This document shows, in pieces, positions 47,801 to 59,700 of a stretch of DNA of 64,000 nt; positions within the stretch are counted from its first letter, which is position 1; the number at the start of each line of letters is the position of its first letter. The position numbers and the translations under genes were made by a program. The notes beneath the pieces were generated by a model. That model saw only the letters and a program-made list of their open reading frames with translations, ran no database searches and was not told the origin of the DNA. The DNA is from Pampus argenteus (taxonomy: Eukaryota; Chordata; Actinopteri; Scombriformes; Stromateidae): NCBI GenBank assembly GCA_036937835.1, contig CM072874.1, positions 18,134,501 through 18,198,500 on the forward strand. Direction: 5' to 3'.

Positions 47801-50800
47801 ATATTTGTTTAAGAACAAAGTAAAGTTATAGTGAAATATAGGAGTTTTATCATTGATAATTGTAGCTTTGCTCTTCAGGTCAGTTGTGTGGAGGTCATAA
47901 CCTCCTCCTGCCTCTGGCCATTAACCTCGCTCTCAGTGAAAAAAGATGCCCTATGTGCTGCAAGTCTGTAGATGTAATTATAATAGATTTGCTCCTTTTC
48001 TAAAAGACACAAATGTGACTTTGACCTCATTACATCAAATTAAGCCCTGAGCGATATCTGAAATTAAATATTCTCTTTTATCTTAAGGACCAAATGAGAA
48101 ATGATTCTTCTATCAGTAGTTTGTCACAGTTAGTGCTGTTTGTAGCGACTGTAAATTCAGACTGCATCACCGTGTCTATTTACATATATTATAGAAATAT
48201 TTTATTCTTTTTCATTTCTTGTTGTCAACAAATCCCATTGATCATGTATTGTCTAAATTTGACATATCTTATTCCTCTATTCTGCCGCAGAGCTCCAAAC
48301 ACATCAATGAGCCACATTGTTTCACTGACATGTTCCTTCATTACCATTATCAACACACGCTGTAGTTATTTAGACTCAATCCCACACACACCGTCCCCAA
48401 ATGGTCCCCAACAAATAAAACACTAATTACACCCACTTGAGTAACATTTGCTAAAAACTACAGTGTCCAGATATTTAATTATTTAGTTGTTGTGCATTTA
48501 CATCTTTAAAAGTGGACTACAGACATTTCAGGGGAGTCAGAAAGTATTGAGAGATGGACAAACACATTGTTGTTTGGTATTTTCATGGGATTTGTTGATA
48601 ATAATAAAACATAGAATATTTCTAGAAATACTTAAAAATTCATCTTGCACACACATCCTCAATGAATAGAGCAGAAATCATCATCAGCCTGAGATTTAGC
48701 AGGCAAGGAAGGAAAACATTTGCAGAAAGGTTGCCCTCTAGTGGCAAACAGATCACATACAACTACTGACATTGACGTCACTTATACATAATACAGCTTA
48801 TTTTAAAAAAATCAGAAAATTGCAACAATGTAATTTATATAAAACAGAAACAATCTTGAATATTAAAAAAACTTTTGTTGCCTGAACATTAAACAAAGCT
48901 GCTGACAGTAGTGTCAACTGCAGAAAATAGGATAGAAATAAAAAAAGCTGGTAGCCATATTTCAGTAGAGTACAAATGTACAAACTTGTTATAAACATGC
49001 TGCTTTTTCAACATAATTTCTTTCTTTATGTGGCAGAAACCTGTAAACCTTCAACATCCACTACCAGAGATAGTCTTCTTGAGCTAATGTGAATCGATCG
49101 GCTATTCTATTATCAGTCAGTATCTCATGGCCTTTCAAAAACAATCAATTAAATACATTAGATGTCAGAAGAAACGTGTTTATGAAGTGTTTTTTTATTG
49201 CTATGTGTCATTTTAAATTACACACACAGAATAGTTTAGTTAATTTAAGTGTATCTAAAAAATACATGTCTTTTCATTGGAGGTGGAAACTAGACTACCC
49301 TTAATAAAAACATACGTTGCATAGTAACGCTCTCCAACTGTTTCCTTGGATCCTTATGTGTGAGAAAGTGCAGCATCTCACAAAAAGTCATATATTTTTA
49401 CATTAGCATTATCAGGATTATTATTATTACCGTTACTAGTGTTTTCGTTTGACTGTGATTTCTGTTGCATTTTGCTGTATCAGTTCAAGGCTTTGGTGAG
49501 AACTTGTTGAAAATACATAGTCCCACTGCAGAGTTGTTACCAGTGAAGGAGGGACTTCTCATTCTGATTTATTTCTTTGATATTTTTGTAATAAAATCAA
49601 AGAAATTGGTTAGAAAGACTCAGTTTATGTTATTGAAAGTAGAATACAAAAGTATATTATACTCATGGAGATTAGAAGTCTAACTGCTTGTGTCTTGAGG
49701 ATGTTAAAATGGAAAATCAGGCCAGAAAAGGTTGAAAAATCATGTTGCGGTTGTGAAAATGTTCACTTTCTCCTGTAGGTGGTGTGAGTAGGCTGCATTT
49801 GCTTTCTGTTAAATACATATGGCAGAGTGTTGAGGATATGAGCTTATTTTGGATTCTTCATCTGCATGAAGCTGGAATTCACAAAAACACCCAAATTGCA
49901 TTTTACATGTAGGAGGTGTTTATTAAAGCTATGGGTAAAATTAGAAATGGTGCTGTAACAACTTTGTTTATGTCATTAAGACGTAACATCAAGTCTGTGA
50001 CTCAGTTTACAGCAGCCAGTAGACAACAGTGATATATAATGTACTTCTTCACACATGTTCATGTTTTGTGTAAATGTCCCAATCACAAAGCATATGTATA
50101 GGATTATTAATAGTTATAACAATATATATAACAAATGTGTCTCTTGTTCCAAATGCTAAGAGGCCTAAATGGTGGCTCCCCTTGATCTTTTAAAAGTGTA
50201 ACATGTAATGTGAAGGAGTGTGAAAGCAAGAGCAGATTAGTAGTAATAGTAGAAGGTTAATAGATTTGTAGTTTATTTTTGGATGTATATAAAAAGTTGT
50301 GAGATAAAACACTGCAAACACATACCTTATACTTGAAAGCTGTTAATCAGGGAACTCTTTCACAAAAAAAGAAGCCCTGCTTACGTGCAGATCCCAAATG
50401 GTGCTAGGAATGCCACAAATGATTGCATGAATTGAAGATACATTATTATCTCATGTTATGAGTTGTTGCTAGTATTTAGGCTAGGCATGGTATTTGTGGA
50501 CCCCAACAGTGATGTTGGATAATTGATGAACCCATCTGTCAATCAGGTTTCCTGTCCTTCTAACACAGCAAGATGCTCAGCAGCTACTTACCAAAGTCCC
50601 ATTAAATTCTCCCCGGATCTCCGTGATCTGCAGGAGGTGATTCCAAGTGAATCCCAAATGTCTTGTCTGTTGTCAGGTTCACACTCTGGGGCCTCGACAG
50701 GTTGTCCTCAAAACCAATGAAGACACCCCCCCTCGCACCAAAATTGTGTGCACAAGAATTATTATGTGTCATGACATTTCCTGAGAACATTGTAGCACCT

Positions 50801-52400
50801 ACGTTGAATTTCTTTTCTTTGATCACATAAGGAGAAACATGCATCAGTATGTTTGTGCGTGTGTGTGTGTGTGTATATCTCTTCCTGTTTTGGATTTGAT
50901 GAACATTGCAGCCTCTAGTGGTTGCAGGAGGGAATTGTAATTGTAAAGTCATCAAAAAAAATCTCAAGTAAGTGGTTTACAAAGGAAGTACATATACTAT
51001 ATTACTCATTTTAGGACCATGCTTTGAGTACACCGTACAGGAGAAAAGACCGAGCACTAAGCAACTCAGACATACAGTCTGTGTTGCTTAAAAGCTCTTG
51101 TTATATGCAACAAATGTTTATTTCAATGATGATGGCATATTTTCCTCAGAGCCTTGTCTCTCTGCTCCTTTTCCTTACTGAAATAGGTTTGCATACCTGT
51201 TTGTCTTTATGGTAGTTTGATACACAGTCTACATGTATGAGACTGTGCTACCTCTTGGCATTTCAACATTATTTAGACATTTGATTTCTTGGGATCAGGG
51301 TACATTCACGCCTGGTTTCAAAACAGTCTTTTCTGCTGTTTTTTCTCACCGTATCTCTCTCATGTGGGTTGTGCCTGGATTACATCCAGACTATGTAAAA
51401 TTCATTATGTGAGCCTGAGCACTATAGCATCCGTTTTGAAAGACTCATTAAATCGTTTTGTGCATCTAATGGTGCTATGTGAGGTTAAAAATGTAAATGA
51501 AAAAAAATCTGAAACTGAAAACACAGGATTTAAGACCTGCTAAAACCTGCCTTAAATACACAGACGAACACAACGCTTCTAAATTATTTATGATTTATGG
51601 TGCTGTACATTTTTACAACAACGCTGTATTACAGTCCTGCGTTTTCAATTTTCAGTTTCAGTTGATCAGATGAGATACAAAATCCAGAATTTTCACCTGT
51701 TAGTCAAACTCAAATTGAAATAATGAAACATATATGAATAATGTATGAATAGTGTTATGTTGATATATTGTATGATGTTTTATATTTCTTATATTTCTAT
51801 TTCTTATTTTAATTATCAACCAAATATGTGGTATTTGTTCGTTTAAGAAAATACAGAAGTGAACATTCATTCAATTCTGAACTGAACATATAATAATACA
51901 ATAATAAAATACACAACCAGCTTGAACATCAAAACTTTGTTGTTTATGGTAGTGCTCCACTTCAGCCTCTGCTCATGAAACTTTAAATACCTGCTGGTCT
52001 GATGATTCAATTTGATAAAATTTGTATTTTTAAAGAACTGTATATAAATAAAAATAATGTTTTTTTTCTGTTGCTGCAGCACAAGGGCAGACTAAAAATT
52101 AGAGCTGAACTAATTTTTTGCTAACACGCCTTGTTTATCTATAATTCAGATCTGAGGAAACGATAATAACCCAAACACACAGTAAGATGTGTGCACCCTC
52201 TGTACCCGAATTACAGCACATATTTGCAGCAGGAGAATGTGTTGCAGGCAGAATGAACAGTGATCCGAATCAGTCAGCTGCACTGTGAACCATGTGTGCA
52301 TGCGTCCTCCTTCCTTCTCATTCAGCTGTTTCAAAACGACACCTCCCCCCCTCCTTCCCAAATCCCGCTCCTGCTCCGAGTGCAGTCATTTCTAGTGCAG
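44837..52400. other. Intergenic, no gene seen
   Basis: No exon was recognised on either strand. A complex stretch at 45340-45560 resembles a conserved non-coding element. A CTCF-type site lies at 48731-48744 and a weaker one at 50908-50921. A short motif TGGGATTTGTTGAT near 48587 recurs near 58175, suggesting two small copies of a dispersed repeat. Confidence 0.45.
48731..48744 (-). promoter_or_regulatory. CTCF-type binding site, reverse
   Basis: On the minus strand CCACTAGAGGGCAA matches 13 of 14 positions of CCASYAGRKGGCRS. Its orientation is opposite to the site at 30247, so the two sites converge on the interval containing bhlha9. Confidence 0.45.
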
Positions 52401-52708
52401 AGAAATGTCCCTGGTGACACTGAGGGATGACGCAGGCTCTCTCCTCCTTTCTGTGTTTCACTACCCCCCCACACCAACACCATCTTTTCCCTCTTTTGAC
52501 TTGCTCTCCCCTTTTTTTTTTTTTTGCTCTGGCGCTCCCCCTTTCTCCATTTCCTCTCCCTGTCTCCCTTTCCCCCCTTTACTCTTGCTGTCTCCCCCCT
52601 CTCCCTTCCTTCTTGCTCTCTCTCTCTGTCTCTCTCTCTTTCTCTCTCTCACTCTCTCTCTCCTTCTCTCTCTGCTCCGGCACTGCAGTGCTGATTGTGA
52701 TTGCACAC

Positions 52709-52745
<37 letters not shown>

Positions 52746-53613
52746 GGAGCGTAGCTGAGAGGCAAGGACTGCAGCAGCATGCACCAACCGCGGCTGAGCT
52801 GTTCGGGGACACGAGGAAGGGGAACTGAGGAGAGAATCTAGAGTGCTATCTCACACCAGCTTGCGTGTGCGTCTTTGCAGCGGTGGGAACGATGCATTTC
52901 AAGAGCGGATAGCTTATGTTATCCGGCCTCCTCTGCACTGCCTCTGCATCCCATTCACCCTGCTCCTCCCACTCCAACTCTTCCTCCTCCTTCTGTCTAC
53001 AGCATCATTAGACAGGACTACAGATTGACCGGGACTGGCAAGTGGTGGATGGTCAGGTTTGCCCCGGCTGAAAGATTCTTCTGAGGCTATGCTACACCTA
53101 CACCTTCATTGATGGTTGGATTGTAATCGACATTCGGAGCTAGAAGATAACCCACAACCTGCTAGGAATCTTGGATGTGTGTGTCATTCTTTACCAGTGT
53201 TGTCATTGGCGCATTTCCTCTATTTCGCTGGTTGTTTTTGCCTTCTCTGAGACTGGCTAGCAGGCACTGCAGCATCAGGACCGCAAGACCCATGAAGTGG
53301 TAGGGCATGAGGACCCAGGGGCGACCCAAAGGAAGGGCTTGAGTGCTTCCATTGCTACCACTGCTGCTGAGGTGCTTATCTTGATTTTTTTTTTTTCTCC
53401 AGAAAAGGGTGTCTGGTGGGGGTTGGGGTGGGTGGTGACAGCACAGGTACCCAGGCCCCTGCAGAGCAGAGCTGGTGGCTCTTGCGTAAAGGAGGCAGGC
53501 AGGACGTCCTGTGGGAAAGGGGGGAAGAAGGGCTGGCTCGAGCGTTGGGCTCCTGATGGTGGCTATTTTTGTCTCCCCTAGCTGAGTGACTGGGACAGCG
53601 GGTGGAAGAGAAG
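52401..53613 (+). promoter_or_regulatory. Candidate internal promoter and 5'UTR of a short beta-IV spectrin transcript
   Basis: A pyrimidine-rich tract and CA repeat (52440-52744) lead into a GC-richer, CpG-containing stretch (52745-53100), unlike the AT-rich DNA around it. Two strong acceptors follow, TTTTTTCTCCAG/AAAAGG at 53402 and TTTTTGTCTCCCCTAG at 53581, with a donor GCACAG/GTACCC at about 53445 between them. Using the acceptor at 53581 puts an in-frame TGA at 53587-53589 before the first Met at 53614, so this would be 5'UTR. No transcript data were available to confirm it. Confidence 0.4.
52609..52744 (+). repeat. (CT)n then (CA)n compound microsatellite
   Basis: A CT-rich imperfect run (about 52609-52672) is followed after a short spacer by CA repeats (about 52704-52744). 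Long frames translating this stretch in either direction are artefacts. Confidence 0.9.
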
Positions 53614-53736
53614 ATGCTGATGGCCCGAGACACGGCGCGGGATGAGGCTCAAAAGCTACACAGGAAGTGGCTGAAGCACCAGGCCTTTATGGCAGAACTG
53701 GCCCGCAATAAAGAATGGCTCGCCAAGATAGAACAG
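53614..53736 (+). CDS. sptbn4: Beta-IV spectrin-like, first exon seen (repeat 9, helix A-B)
   Basis: The exon encodes 41 residues from MLMARDTARDEAQ through LKHQAFMAELARNKEWLAKIEQ, with the conserved block LKHQAFMAELA..K.WL.KIE of beta-spectrin repeat 9. It ends at a consensus donor GAACAG/GTGAGT in phase 0. Beta spectrins form tetramers with alpha spectrin under the plasma membrane; beta-IV sits at axon initial segments and nodes with ankyrin-G. Two readings of the 5' end are possible: an internal start at the ATG at 53614 (A at -3), or splicing at GGGACAG/CGGGTG (53598), which extends the frame by RVEEK. In the second case Arg would replace the near-invariant first Trp of the repeat, and an upstream AG at 53581 would have to be skipped. 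I favour an internal start. The MLMARD and later residues resemble SPTBN4 more than SPTBN1. Confidence 0.8.
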
Positions 53737-56700
53737 GTGAGTGGAGGTGACCAGGGCACGATGATGGAGGGAGGGAGGGGTGGATGGGGAGGTCAGATAG
53801 GCAGAACAGGTGAGTTGGGGGGAAGGGGAAGGGGCACATGAATGAGAAACAGTGTTTGATGGTGGGTGTGGTGGCAGTAAAATACAATAGGTGAAAGTAG
53901 GAGAGATGTCATCACTCAGCTTTCATTTCATCACTTGGCACAGGGACATCCTGAATTACATTCTCAAGGTTATGATTGCTGAAGTGGCTCTGTTGTTGAC
54001 AGGTGGCGTGATCCCTGTGCTTCTTTGGTCTTTTTACGGAGCAGCTAGGCCATCTGAATTTCATCATTCAGTCATGGAGGTTACAGTGAATTATATAGAG
54101 GGCACGTAAACCTTTGCAGCAGTGAAGGCCAAGCATACAGAGATTGCTTTTGTTTTCATGTATATTTAAAAATGGCAGAACACATAGCTGATATAAGGTC
54201 AGTTTACATCACGAACACATTGTCAGGTTCTTTTTTATTGCCCTGTGTCCCCATCATGCTTTGCTAACCTGACAGAACAACAGCCCATCCACACATAATG
54301 TTCTTCATGTCCTCTGCCTCAGTGAAGCTCAGGTGGGCTCTCAAGATGTAAATTAGTCAATGAGGATCCATCTCTGCTAATGGCACATTGCATTTGGCAA
54401 ACATTCTGATGCTCTTATTCAGAAACGTGATTCTCAGCCCAGTTCAAGCTGCAGATGAAGGCATGTAGAGAATACGGGATGGAAATGCGTTCCATGCTCA
54501 GTCAAGTGAGGTTTACACCTTATTTCTTGCTTGTGATGTAGAAATGTACACTATGTATCTAAAGAGCAGAATTTCGGTATGCACTGTAACTGTGTATTGA
54601 TGTAATATCTGATTCAGATTAATGACATCTTGGGGGTGGGGGCTGTGATATGGTTAAACAGGAAGTGCTCTTTTACATTGAGCCCCCAAGCATCATCTGA
54701 ACATTAGCAAAATGTCAGACAGAAACCATTTTTGTAGCTGCAATTCCTTAATTCCTCCATTTTTATAAATATTTGAATCATTATTTCCTCATTAGGAAAT
54801 AAAGGCAGGTTAATGAGCAGATTACTCATTTCCTTCTAAGCATTTCACTGGCTAAAAGCTGCACCAGGGCAAAAAAATTTCTCAGTGCATTATGAATTAT
54901 CGTGTAAAGTGTGTTCTGTTGCAATTTAGATATAAATAAGATATCTTATTAATCCTCTCTCTGTATCAGTGTGGCATAACTAAAATATATCACAAGTATA
55001 GCACAAGTAGCTCCTAGACACATATGTTGAATGTATATCTGAATACTTGAAGTTTATCAGACTCTTTCTTGACCTTGCTTAAATGTATCTATCTCTGATA
55101 ATACCCTGAGAGGTTTTCCTGGATTTAGATGCATTTATTTAGGTATTTATTTATTTTTATTGAATACATCAAGAAATTCATTTGACTCTATAGATTTTTA
55201 CACATTATTTTTGTAGTGTATTGTATTAAATATTCATGAGATAGCAGTATGACTAATTATAACCATGGCCCTTGAAGACAAGCCCTACTACTGTACATTA
55301 CCTAATGAGGAAATCCTCATTAGCCATCTTGGTTGTCCATGTGTGAAATGCATTTTAAGGTTCATCATGCGATAGTCTAGACCCTCCCAGTGAGCCAGCA
55401 GGCACCTCGATTTAGCTCAGTCAAAAGACTGCAAATGTTAAAAATATGACTTCTGATAGTTGTGCATTCCCAGGTTTAGTCACTGAAGTGGCCTCACTCA
55501 TTTGTGTTCAGTGCTGCATCCTATTGCTGAGTAGTGCAGGATACGTTTGTTCAGTACTCGCCAGTTAAACAGTAAACTACAGTCTTTGGTGGGAACACCT
55601 GAAATATGTTATTTTTTACAAATGAACAAAGCACACTAATTCACACTGAGTTATTAATCAAATTAGCAGCAACATATGGCTTTGTTGAATTTATTTCTAA
55701 TTCAATTGTTTGATTTGCTTGAAATTCTATATAAAAGTTCAAGTCCGAATCCAGACACTGGACGACAGATATAACCTGCACCCAATACTGTATATTTCCC
55801 ATTATGGCTGGTATAATGTTATTTGTTGTTGTTGTTGTTGTTGTGAAATGGTTATACTTTATTCCCTTACTGGTCCAATCCAAATTGTCACAAATACTGC
55901 TAGGTTTGTGCATCTAACTTCATTAATGGTGTTTGCTTCGTTTGATGTTGAGAGGTCAGAAAAACTTACTTGACAGCTAAAATAAAGAGAATCAGATGGT
56001 GGAGTTTAAGGAGAACAATGACATTGTTTATATATTAAAAGCAAGCTTGGAAGGCTCATTTTCAACATCTGATCATATCCCTGTATTATTTTGTCTTAAC
56101 GTTGATAATAAAATGACTTGGATGGATCATGAATCATTCATGAATTGGACACAAATAGAGAAAAACATGTTTTAGTTGAGAATACTTGGTGGAAGTGAGT
56201 GAGTGTCTGCTCAGCACACATGATTACGGTATATGACCATAGTTAACTAAGATATACACTATATCATATACATGATGAGGCATATTTAATACTTTTGCCA
56301 TCTTTAACATTTCTTCATAAAATTAAATCAACAATTATGTTTAACATTAGTTTGATTTCCTTTGGCAGCTGTAGGTGCTGCAGTAAAGAAGAGAAAATAG
56401 TTTTTTTTTTTAGATAAATAATATGTTATTAGCTGTCCAAGATATTCAATAGTGATGTCAGTCTGTCTGGACAGTGCAGTGTAACAGTTCTTTTATTGGT
56501 ATTTTGTCTTTATCGGATAGTTTACAGTGGAAATGCAGACAGGAAGCATGGGTAAAGGGGGATGGGTTACGACATGTAACAAAAGTCCTGGACCAGAATT
56601 GAACATTGCAGTTACATGATATGCATCATCAGGCAACCAGGACACCTTGTAGGCCATAACCAGCTCACAATAGACGTGAACAGTAATATTTTGATACAGG

Positions 56701-59700
56701 TTTCTTGAATTTAAAAGAACATGGACTGCTCAGAGAGATATGGAGAAGCCCTCTACCTAGAATAGCGTCTCAGCTTGAAATGAAAATGGACTGAAACAGA
56801 ATACTGCTTTACTTCTGAAATAATACCAGATACCAGAGAATACCAGAATACCAGAGAAATAAACTGAAACGGTTGACAATAAGTGCAGAAGATGGTTGTT
56901 GTCTCTTCTTTTGCTGCTGACCAGCATGATTTCCTAAAGTTCACATCAACGTACCCCCGTACCCTCCCCTCTTCCCCCCCGCAGAGTGCTACGAAGACCC
57001 TCATGTCTCTATAGCCGCACTATCACTTAATCCACCCGTACTGCTCTCGCTCTGTCGTTACCTGAGAGACGGAGAGAAAAGATGACACTGCTTCCTGCCG
57101 TGATGGGAGAACTCTGCGTCCTTTTGGAAGGGTTCCCGCCTCGGCCCCTTACCTCTGTTCTCTCTCAGTACTTACTCAGCACATGAAGCCACACACAGCT
57201 ATGTGCAGGATCTGTGGGTGCTTCTCGGTTACAGCGAGAGGACTCACAGCTGACCTTGTGCCAAGCCTTAGCATGGGCTCAGGGGTCAATGCTTTGTAAA
57301 CACATAAACAAAGCACATACATCAGTGACTCACTAATGGACCCACATCACTTAAAAAAATGGAAAACATGCCCATTGGTCAACCTACTAGGGGTTGATAA
57401 TGTCTATTTTTAGAGAAAGAAGGATGATGCTATTAGTTCATATTTGATATCCACACACACTGAATATCCAAAATATTATGGACAACTATATATTTATTGC
57501 GGTCTCTTTTGAATAGTCAAGAGTTAAAAAGTCAACTTTAAAACTTCAAGAATCATTTAACTCATTTAATAATTTATCTCATCTTCATTTCCTCCTTTAT
57601 CTGTTATTGCTAGAACTAGTACAGAAAATTAACAAGGGATGATTTACTTAATGATTTTCTTTAGTACATACATTCAGCATATTTGTCTGTATGTGTATAC
57701 AGCTGATATTATTCTATATCTTTTTGATTGTCAACATGTTCCATTAGAGAGAGACAGCATTAGTCCAAACGTCAGTAGTCCTTTTTCTGACACGTCACAA
57801 TAAGAAAAACACAGACGTAAATAAAATATGAATGAAATGAATTGCATCAGTTTTCAGCTTTAACAGCTGGGCACTGTATTTTTAAGCAAATATTACACAA
57901 AACTGGTATGCATTATTATTTTGTAATTGTTAGGGACTATTTTCAGCGTATTAATACAGTTTTGGTGCTCTCGTGTGCATTTCCAGCAGCAGGACAGTGT
58001 AAGTGTGATTGACTCGATATACATGACAGTAACTAAGTTCATGGTAATGAATTAACATGGAACCCAGTGCATTGGCTCTTTGATATGTTTTTAATAGTTT
58101 TTGAGTTTAAAGTACAATAATCATCTAGATACGATAAGGACAATAGTAGATTTGGAGCTTTTGGTCTTTTATTGGGATTTGTTGATGAGAAGATACAGTA
58201 AACATAAAATATTGCCAGAACTATTTATTTCAAACTAGGTGTTTTATTTTATAATGTCAGACAGAAATAAGAAGCACTTAGATTGCACAGAGCATGTGTG
58301 GCTTGACACGATCATTTACTGCAGCCACATGTCAGGAAGGAGCTTTTGAGAAAATCATTTCTGCTATTTAAATTGTATACAATCCAGTATGCATCATCTA
58401 TGGCTACTACAAATTAACGCAGAATTACCATGTGATTTCAGGGCATTATGGTTCTTCTATAAGGAGTTACTGGTTTAATTTATCCAAACGTGGTCAGCTG
58501 TAGCAAATCTCATGTTTGGTGTGACATTGAACGTGTTACTCTATATCAGATGTTGGTAAATCTGTTGGGATCAATACTGTACATGCTGTTCCAGTATGAG
58601 GGGTAGATTATATCCTGTTAACAACCAGGTCCCAGAATGCTGCATCATGCTCACATACAGTATGTGCACTCACCACCACATCTACTAGAGGATTTTGACA
58701 ATATTGCTTTCTTGGAGTTGTGGCTTACACATATACCTGACCCTTCTAACTCTGTGTCCATATGGTTGATTTGATTGTCCTTGGTGGTGTAATGATCAAC
58801 TATTGGTGGTCAGTGAACTGAAATAAGGGAGACAATCTTCCTATTTTTGCTCCAATGATGTGTTGAGAAGCATATTTAAAATGGTAAAAGCTAACTTCAC
58901 ATGCTTATAATTAGTGAAAGGGTCTATAATACACATACAGCACTATTAATGTGGTAACTCCAAACAATATTTTTTTACAATTTTATTTTAAAAATTACTT
59001 TGAAATTAGCTATGCATTGCTTTAGTAAGCATCACTTTTGCCCTTGAAAAATATCTCTTAGGACTTCATTAAAAAATTGTTGGCCTTCATTATACAGTTT
59101 TAACAACCAACAATGACTTTTCAGTGGTTTAGCTCTGCCGTAGTATTGTGTTTTAAAAATGTAAGACAAAAAAGTCGCCTAAACAGCAGTGATTCATTTA
59201 TTAACCGTCTGTTGGTATCATTGGTGTAAATCCGCACCATAAAAATAAACACAGCTTTAATGCAGTATAGATTAATTTATCCATTCACCCTGCTGTTTCG
59301 TTCTGTCTTTGAAAACAGACACATACGCCCTCCAATCCACTACAACACGCCGGATAATATCGTATTACATGTGCCTTATATTACTTTTTTGTTAGCTTGC
59401 ATTTTAGCTGGGATTGGGTGTTTTTTATTGTATTAATTTTCCTGATCCTTTTAAAAATATACTTATTATTTCTTTTTGTTTATTATACTTTTGACCCAGA
59501 TGAATACATTGCTGTAACCTGAATCAGAATAAATTTCCATTTATCTATTTGTTTTCATAATGTCTATCTTAGTCCTATAACAAAAACAATATAAATGTCC
59601 ATCACCCATCTGGGTCATAATTCATTATTAAAATCATTAGACAAACAGTAACATGCTATTAAAACAACTGCTTTCATTTCTGTCTCAGTGGGAATGATAC

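Noticed and set aside
52405..52828. Overlapping frames of 77-133 codons on both strands
   Set aside because: They translate a CT/CA compound microsatellite in the candidate spectrin promoter.
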